From the NCBI RefSeq assembly GCF_019704555.1, contig NZ_AP024745.1, positions 8,998,501 to 9,062,500 on the forward strand: a stretch of DNA of 64,000 nucleotides. Direction: 5' to 3'. The notes beneath the pieces are model-generated. The model was not told the origin of the DNA, searched no databases, and saw only the letters and a program-made list of their open reading frames with translations. The position numbers and the translations under genes were made by a program. Origin of the DNA: Actinoplanes sp. L3-i22. GTDB lineage: Bacteria > Actinomycetota > Actinomycetes > Mycobacteriales > Micromonosporaceae. Below are positions 59,680 to 64,000 of the stretch, in pieces (position 1 is the first letter of the stretch; each line of letters starts with the position of its first letter).

Positions 59680-60167
59680 GCACGGCTTCACCGGTCCTGG
59701 CGCGTCGTCCCAGCAGAGCCGTCACGACGCGCCGGCCGGCCACCACATCACATGCCTGGCACGTCATCCCACCAGCATCGACTCGACGCCCCGCCCGGCC
59801 ACCGCACGGCCGGGACCTGACGGGCCGTCGCCGTGGCCCTGACGAGTTCACCGCTCAGCCGCCGCAGTGCGGCCATCAATATTGATCCGATCGCCATCAA
59901 GATCAGCGTTACGGCCCGTGCCGCCCGACCACCTGTTGGAGAATTATGGTGGCCGATGCAATAGCTGCCGATGACCACATACACAAGACGCTGATCGGCG
60001 TCATTAGCCGCCGCGCTCACTGCTTATACCTAAACCAGCGTTCTGACCGATCTGCCTGCCTGCCAGGCCGGGGCAAAAGCAAAAATTGTTCTCGCCGCTG
60101 CGCGGGTCCGGCAAGGCCAGGACCGTTACAGTGGTTTATCCGACGATGGTGAGGGGCGGCGACTCCG
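59680..60167. other. Lower-GC spacer before the conflict module
   Basis: A 488-bp gap. The first part is a very GC-rich non-coding stretch with repeats of CACGCCCxGCCCGGCCACC-like sequence. From about 59870 the composition falls clearly and the codon pattern of the following genes changes as well. No gene, terminator or tRNA is visible. The composition step looks like the edge of an acquired segment. Confidence 0.6.
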
Positions 60168-60476
60168 TTGGCGAATGTGGCGAGGTACCTCGTCGGTGAC
60201 GAGAAATCGGTAGAGATCGAGATCTCGGCTGTGGACGGCTTCGTCCCTGCAGGTGTGGGCGAGGTCGCTGGATATGTGCGTGATGCGATCGAGCCAGCCG
60301 TGGCGGCCGCTCGGGTGGTGCTGGACAGGGTCGCCGATCTCGCGCCCCGGGGTGTCGAGGTCAAATTCGGGGTCAAGGTGACCGGCACCGCTAACTGGGT
60401 GGTTGCCAAGGCCGCTACCGAAGGCAATTTCGAGATCACCCTGAAGTGGGAGCCGTCCGCCGCATTGCCGGCGTGA
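60168..60476 (+). CDS. Trypco1 (trypsin-co-occurring) protein
   Basis: A 102-residue protein of the trypsin-co-occurring domain 1 type (CU044_2847-like). It begins with a short beta-strand segment (VARYLVGDEKSVEIEIS) and ends with strands typical of the family (VEVKFGVKVTGTANWVVAKA, FEITLKWEP), with a central helix (VGEVAGYVRDAIEPAVAAAR). In known genomes this small protein occurs beside trypsin-like peptidase genes of conflict systems and is proposed to regulate or be processed by them. The start is taken as TTG 60168 with GAGGGG 11 bp upstream. It precedes the large protein by 7 bp. Confidence 0.8.
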   Translation: MANVARYLVGDEKSVEIEISAVDGFVPAGVGEVAGYVRDAIEPAVAAARVVLDRVADLAPRGVEVKFGVKVTGTANWVVAKAATEGNFEITLKWEPSAALPA

Positions 60477-60483
60477 GGTTCCC

Positions 60484-63400
60484 GTGACTGAGCGACCAGC
60501 CGGTCCGATCGACAGCTGGACCACGGCGATCTATGTCGGCACGGAAGCGCAGCATCCGAAGGGCGCGGGCGTCGTCATCGACGTGCGTCGCGTGCTCACC
60601 TGCGCTCATGTGGTGAAGGGCGCGCGGCCGGAGGATGTGTCGGTAGCCTTCCCCAAGGCCGGCCTGCCGGCCGGGACACGCCATCGCGTGGTCAATATCG
60701 AAGTTGGCGGGCCTGCGGACATCGTCGATGTCGCGGTCCTCACCCTCGAGCAGCCCGTGCCTGCCGAGGTGGCGCCGGCACGGCTGCGGTGCCCCACAGC
60801 CACCGACCTTCTCGACGACCAGTGGTGGGCCTTCGGCTTTCCCGGAGGGGACGTGTTCGGAGACGAGGCGTTCGGCGTAGTAGGCGCTGGCCTGGCCTAC
60901 GGCTGGGTGCGTCTCGACACCACATCGCGGTACGTGGTCGAGCCTGGGTTCAGTGGTGCCGGCATGTGGTCGACCGGGTATGAGGCAGTTGTCGGACTGG
61001 TCGGTCAGGCGCGGCCAACGGGTGACCACAAGGGTGATGCCAGAGCGCTGACGTTGCGGCAGGTCGACCTAGAACTCCCGGAACACAAGCTGGGCGACCT
61101 GGCCCGCTGGTCGGCCACCGCGGCTGGGGAGACGGCACTCGCGGCGTGGGGCTGGGCCCTCCCCCAGGACCCGGAGGCCGGGCGTCACTGGCGGCCGAGG
61201 GCTAGGGGTGTGAGCGTCGACAGCGAGCGGGGTCATCGCTTCAAGGGCCGCCGCCAGGCCCTGTCGGAGATCACGGCTTGGCTCGATCGACCGGCGTCCG
61301 ACCGGCGCGTGCTGGTGGTCACCGGCTCGCCGGGCGTAGGGAAATCCGCCGTCCTGGGCAGAATAGTCACCACCGCCGACACGGAGATCCGTTCCGCCCT
61401 GCCGGTCGACGACGATGGTGTGAAGGCCACCCTGGGGTCGGTGGCATGCGCTGTACACGCCAAGGGCAAGACGGCGCTCGAGATCGCGGCAGAGATCGCA
61501 CGGGCCGCGTCGGTTGTAATACCACAGCGCGTTGACGATCTACTCCCGGCGCTGCGGATTGTTTTGGAGGACCGCAGGCTCCGCTTCAACCTTGTCCTTG
61601 ACGCGCTGGACGAGGCTGCCAGCCCGGGCGAGGCCCGGGCCGTCGTGAGCGGAATTGTGCTACCGCTTGCGCAAACGTGCGCGGATATCGGGGCCCAGGT
61701 GGTCGTGGGCACCCGTCGGCGCGACGATGAGGGCGATCTCTTACGTGCCTTCACCGACGCGACCACGATAATCGACCTCGACCAGCCCAGCTACTTCGCC
61801 GAGCGCGACCTCGTCGACTATGTACTGGCAACCCTGCAGATGGTCGGAGACGAACGGCACGATAACCCGTACGCCCGGGACGAGACGGCGAATTCGGTGG
61901 CCGAGCGGATAGCCTCGCTGGCTCGGCGCAACTTTCTGGTGGCCGGACTGGTCGCGCGTACACACGGGATGCACGATCAGAAACCGGTGGCGGTAGCCGA
62001 GCTGAACTTCACACCCACGGTCGACGCAGCGTTGGAAGGCTACGTGCAGCGGCTTCCGCAGGTCGGCACCGTCGGCGCGATGCAGGCGCTTACGATTCTC
62101 GCCTACGCCGAGGCCCCCGGTTTGCCGGTTTCGCTGTGGCGAATGGGCCTGGAGGCCTTCGGCACCACGGTCACCGACGACAAATTGATCTCTTTCGCAC
62201 GCTCGTCCGCGGCGAACTTTCTCGTGGAAACCAGCGGCGGGCCGTCGACACCCACGTTCCGGCTCTTCCATCAGGCCCTCAACGATGCCCTCCTGCGCGC
62301 ACGCGACGACCGGGCGTCCCGCGCCGAAGACCAGCGACGGCTGACGCGCCGGTGGGCCGCTTACGGCCGTTCGACCGGGTGGACATCAGCCGCACGCTAC
62401 CTCCTGCGCACCTTGCCGGCACATGCAGACCAGGCCGACATGGTTGACGATCTACTCGTTGACCGCGACTACGTCGTTCGGGCCGACCTGCACCGGCTCG
62501 TACCGGTCAGCTCTCACGCGGTCTCCGAGGTGAGTGCTCGGCGGGCCCGCCTACTCCAGCTGACGCCGCACGCGGCCACCGCAGAGCCAGGCGTACGGGC
62601 CGCGATGTTCACCGTCACCGAGGCACTCGAGGATCTGGGAGACGACTTCCGTGACATGCCCGGCCTGCCCTATCGGGCGTTGTGGGCCGATGCCGTTCCC
62701 AGTATCGAACGCGCCGTCCTCGCCAGCCACACGGGCTTCGTTCTGGCCGTCTGCCGAGCCGACATCGGGGATCGGACGATGTTGGCCACCGCCGGATACG
62801 ACTGCACCATTCGGCTTTGGGACACCGCTGCTGGACAGACCGAACTACTCCTGGACGGTCACGAGGGTCCGATTCGCGGAATCTGCGCCGCACAGGTCGA
62901 CGGCGACCTACGGCTGATCTCTGCCTCCAACGACGGCACGGTGCGGATCTGGAACATCACCACCGGCAAGTCCGACCGTATCCTTCGTGGGCACGACGGG
63001 ATCGTACGGGCGGTCTGTGCCGTTAACACTGGCCAGCATGACCTGGTCGTCTCCGCAGGCGACGACGGCACTGTCCGGGTGTGGAACGTGACGACCGACC
63101 AATACGAGTCCGTACTGCGCGGTCATGACGGACCTGTGACCGGTCTCTGCACGATTGCCGTCGGCGGCAACTCGTTCGTCGCCTCGGCGGGAGACGACGG
63201 CACCGTCCGGATATGGAGCTTGGGATTCGGCGCCGACAAAATGGTGCGCACCGGCCAAGGGCGACTACGCGCATTGTGCGCAGTCAATTTATCTGGCCGA
63301 GCACTACTCGCGACAGCCGGCACCGACCAAGACGTCCGACTCTGGGACGCGGTCACTCTTCAGCCTGCCGGAATCTTCTCCAACGAGACTCCTGGCATCC

Positions 63401-64000
63401 TCGGCGGCCTCTGCCAGATCCGGATCGGCAGCATCCCGCACCTGGCAGCGGCCGGCGACGATCATGTAATCCGGCTCTGGAGTCTCATCGACCACAGTCC
63501 TCCCCGTCATCTGAAGGGCCACACCGGTGCGGTGAATGCAGTCGCCGCGATATCCACGGGCGGTGTGGAGATACTCGCGTCCGGAAGCGGCGACCGCACG
63601 GTTCGCCTCTGGGACACAGAGGTGACCGAGGCCTCCTCTTCACGGGAGAGTTCGTCGACGGAGCTGCGCGGTATCAATGCCGTCTGCGCGGTGGGTCCTT
63701 CGCACAAAGGTCTTTTCGCAGTCGGCCACGCCAACGGCGACTTGGAGCTCCGAGACCGCCGAACGGGCACACCGACTACTAGGATCAGGTTCACGTCGGG
63801 CATTAGCACCCTCTTCCCCGTCGAGATCGATGGCCGCAACCTGATAGCCGTAGGCCTCGCCGACCGCAAGCTCGTCTTTTTCGACACTGAAACAGGAGAT
63901 GAGCGCGATTCAGGCGCGCAATGTCCTCTTACCATGCGTGGTGAAATCTCGGCTTGCGCCGTTCTGGTCGGCGGACGGTTGCTGGTCGCCACTGCGAGGT
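60484..64000 (+). CDS. Trypsin-STAND ATPase-WD40 conflict protein, 3' end beyond window
   Basis: An open frame of at least 1172 codons that runs off the window. Residues 1-200 are a trypsin-like protease with the full triad: H42 (TCAHVV), D82 (DVAVLTL) and S157 (GFSGAG). Residues of about 265-500 are a STAND-type ATPase with Walker A GSPGVGKS (281-288) and Walker B LVLDALDE (370-377). A helical region follows. From about 740 there are at least nine WD40 blades (SNDGTVRIWN, AGDDGTVRVWN, SGDRTVRLWD), and the array is still open. TTA codons occur at 61741 and 63289. The layout is that of NTP-dependent conflict systems: WD40 sensor, ATPase switch, protease effector. Confidence 0.93.
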   Translation, partial: MTERPAGPIDSWTTAIYVGTEAQHPKGAGVVIDVRRVLTCAHVVKGARPEDVSVAFPKAGLPAGTRHRVVNIEVGGPADIVDVAVLTLEQPVPAEVAPARLRCPTATDLLDDQWWAFGFPGGDVFGDEAFGVVGAGLAYGWVRLDTTSRYVVEPGFSGAGMWSTGYEAVVGLVGQARPTGDHKGDARALTLRQVDLELPEHKLGDLARWSATAAGETALAAWGWALPQDPEAGRHWRPRARGVSVDSERGHRFKGRRQALSEITAWLDRPASDRRVLVVTGSPGVGKSAVLGRIVTTADTEIRSALPVDDDGVKATLGSVACAVHAKGKTALEIAAEIARAASVVIPQRVDDLLPALRIVLEDRRLRFNLVLDALDEAASPGEARAVVSGIVLPLAQTCADIGAQVVVGTRRRDDEGDLLRAFTDATTIIDLDQPSYFAERDLVDYVLATLQMVGDERHDNPYARDETANSVAERIASLARRNFLVAGLVARTHGMHDQKPVAVAELNFTPTVDAALEGYVQRLPQVGTVGAMQALTILAYAEAPGLPVSLWRMGLEAFGTTVTDDKLISFARSSAANFLVETSGGPSTPTFRLFHQALNDALLRARDDRASRAEDQRRLTRRWAAYGRSTGWTSAARYLLRTLPAHADQADMVDDLLVDRDYVVRADLHRLVPVSSHAVSEVSARRARLLQLTPHAATAEPGVRAAMFTVTEALEDLGDDFRDMPGLPYRALWADAVPSIERAVLASHTGFVLAVCRADIGDRTMLATAGYDCTIRLWDTAAGQTELLLDGHEGPIRGICAAQVDGDLRLISASNDGTVRIWNITTGKSDRILRGHDGIVRAVCAVNTGQHDLVVSAGDDGTVRVWNVTTDQYESVLRGHDGPVTGLCTIAVGGNSFVASAGDDGTVRIWSLGFGADKMVRTGQGRLRALCAVNLSGRALLATAGTDQDVRLWDAVTLQPAGIFSNETPGILGGLCQIRIGSIPHLAAAGDDHVIRLWSLIDHSPPRHLKGHTGAVNAVAAISTGGVEILASGSGDRTVRLWDTEVTEASSSRESSSTELRGINAVCAVGPSHKGLFAVGHANGDLELRDRRTGTPTTRIRFTSGISTLFPVEIDGRNLIAVGLADRKLVFFDTETGDERDSGAQCPLTMRGEISACAVLVGGRLLVATAR

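Noticed and set aside
1..64000. tRNA, rRNA, transposase or integrase genes
   Set aside because: No cloverleaf-like sequence, 16S/23S signature or transposase motif was recognised. No target-site duplications or attachment sites were found at the edge of the conflict module.

Overview
The window is very GC-rich DNA with dense, overlapping genes, frequent GTG starts and short palindromic operators. It carries a LAL-type LuxR regulator, an S-adenosyl methyltransferase of the DUF574 type, Tat-exported CAZymes, an rpf gene behind a c-di-AMP riboswitch and a DUF6230/DUF6114 pair. Together these point to a filamentous actinomycete, most likely Micromonosporaceae (Actinoplanes-like). The genus is an inference. 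No rRNA, tRNA, IS element or CRISPR array was seen.

Layout. 1-11.6 kb: a small membrane protein, a PRC-barrel protein, then a leftward run (membrane-anchored protein, PLP decarboxylase, GNAT acetyltransferase, heterodimeric ABC exporter), an OmpR-type two-component system, an SMI1/KNR4-like protein and a NarL-type two-component system. 11.7-20.7 kb: PadR-MFS pair, secreted lipase, a repeat-filled gap, a second ABC exporter, a TetR/VC0807-like/FAD-monooxygenase operon with twin operators, and a Ddn-like F420 oxidoreductase. 20.7-27.2 kb: LGFP protein, Ser/Thr kinase, diguanylate cyclase, S9 peptidase, PepSY protein and a two-helix membrane protein. 27.2-32.6 kb: three overlapping genes for PLP enzymes of three different folds, with a divergent MFS carrier. 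33-38.9 kb: pectinesterase and GH12 glucanase sharing a LacI-type operator, then a P450, a lone ketosynthase, an ACP and a sulfotransferase. 39-42.8 kb: DUF6114/DUF6230, TetR and two secreted proteins. 43-47.6 kb: methyltransferase, a small protein, a broken nucleotide-sugar dehydrogenase, and two coupled GH43-like genes behind a LacI-type operator. 48-59.7 kb: LAL regulator with VOC protein, Rpf, a Cys-rich protein, GH92, a PadR/membrane-protein pair and a Pro-rich membrane protein. 60.1-64 kb: a conflict (defence-like) module, a Trypco1 protein followed by a trypsin-STAND ATPase-WD40 protein that runs off the end of the window.

Themes. (1) The best candidate for an unusual system is the Trypco1/trypsin-STAND-WD40 pair. 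Its protease triad and ATPase motifs are intact, and its reading frame holds two TTA codons. (2) The PLP-enzyme trio looks like an uncharacterised small-molecule pathway with its own exporter. (3) The first ABC exporter splits its ATPase motifs between its two halves so that only one composite site can work. (4) Several genes end in short tandem duplications that copy the last codons, often with the stop codon, into the downstream spacer. Non-coding gaps also hold 14-32 nt tandem arrays, so local slippage appears to have shaped this region. (5) Several regulators have readable autoregulatory sites (two PadR, two TetR). OmpR-type boxes 11 bp apart lie before both a response-regulator gene and the distant PepSY gene. 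LacI-type palindromes precede the CAZyme genes.
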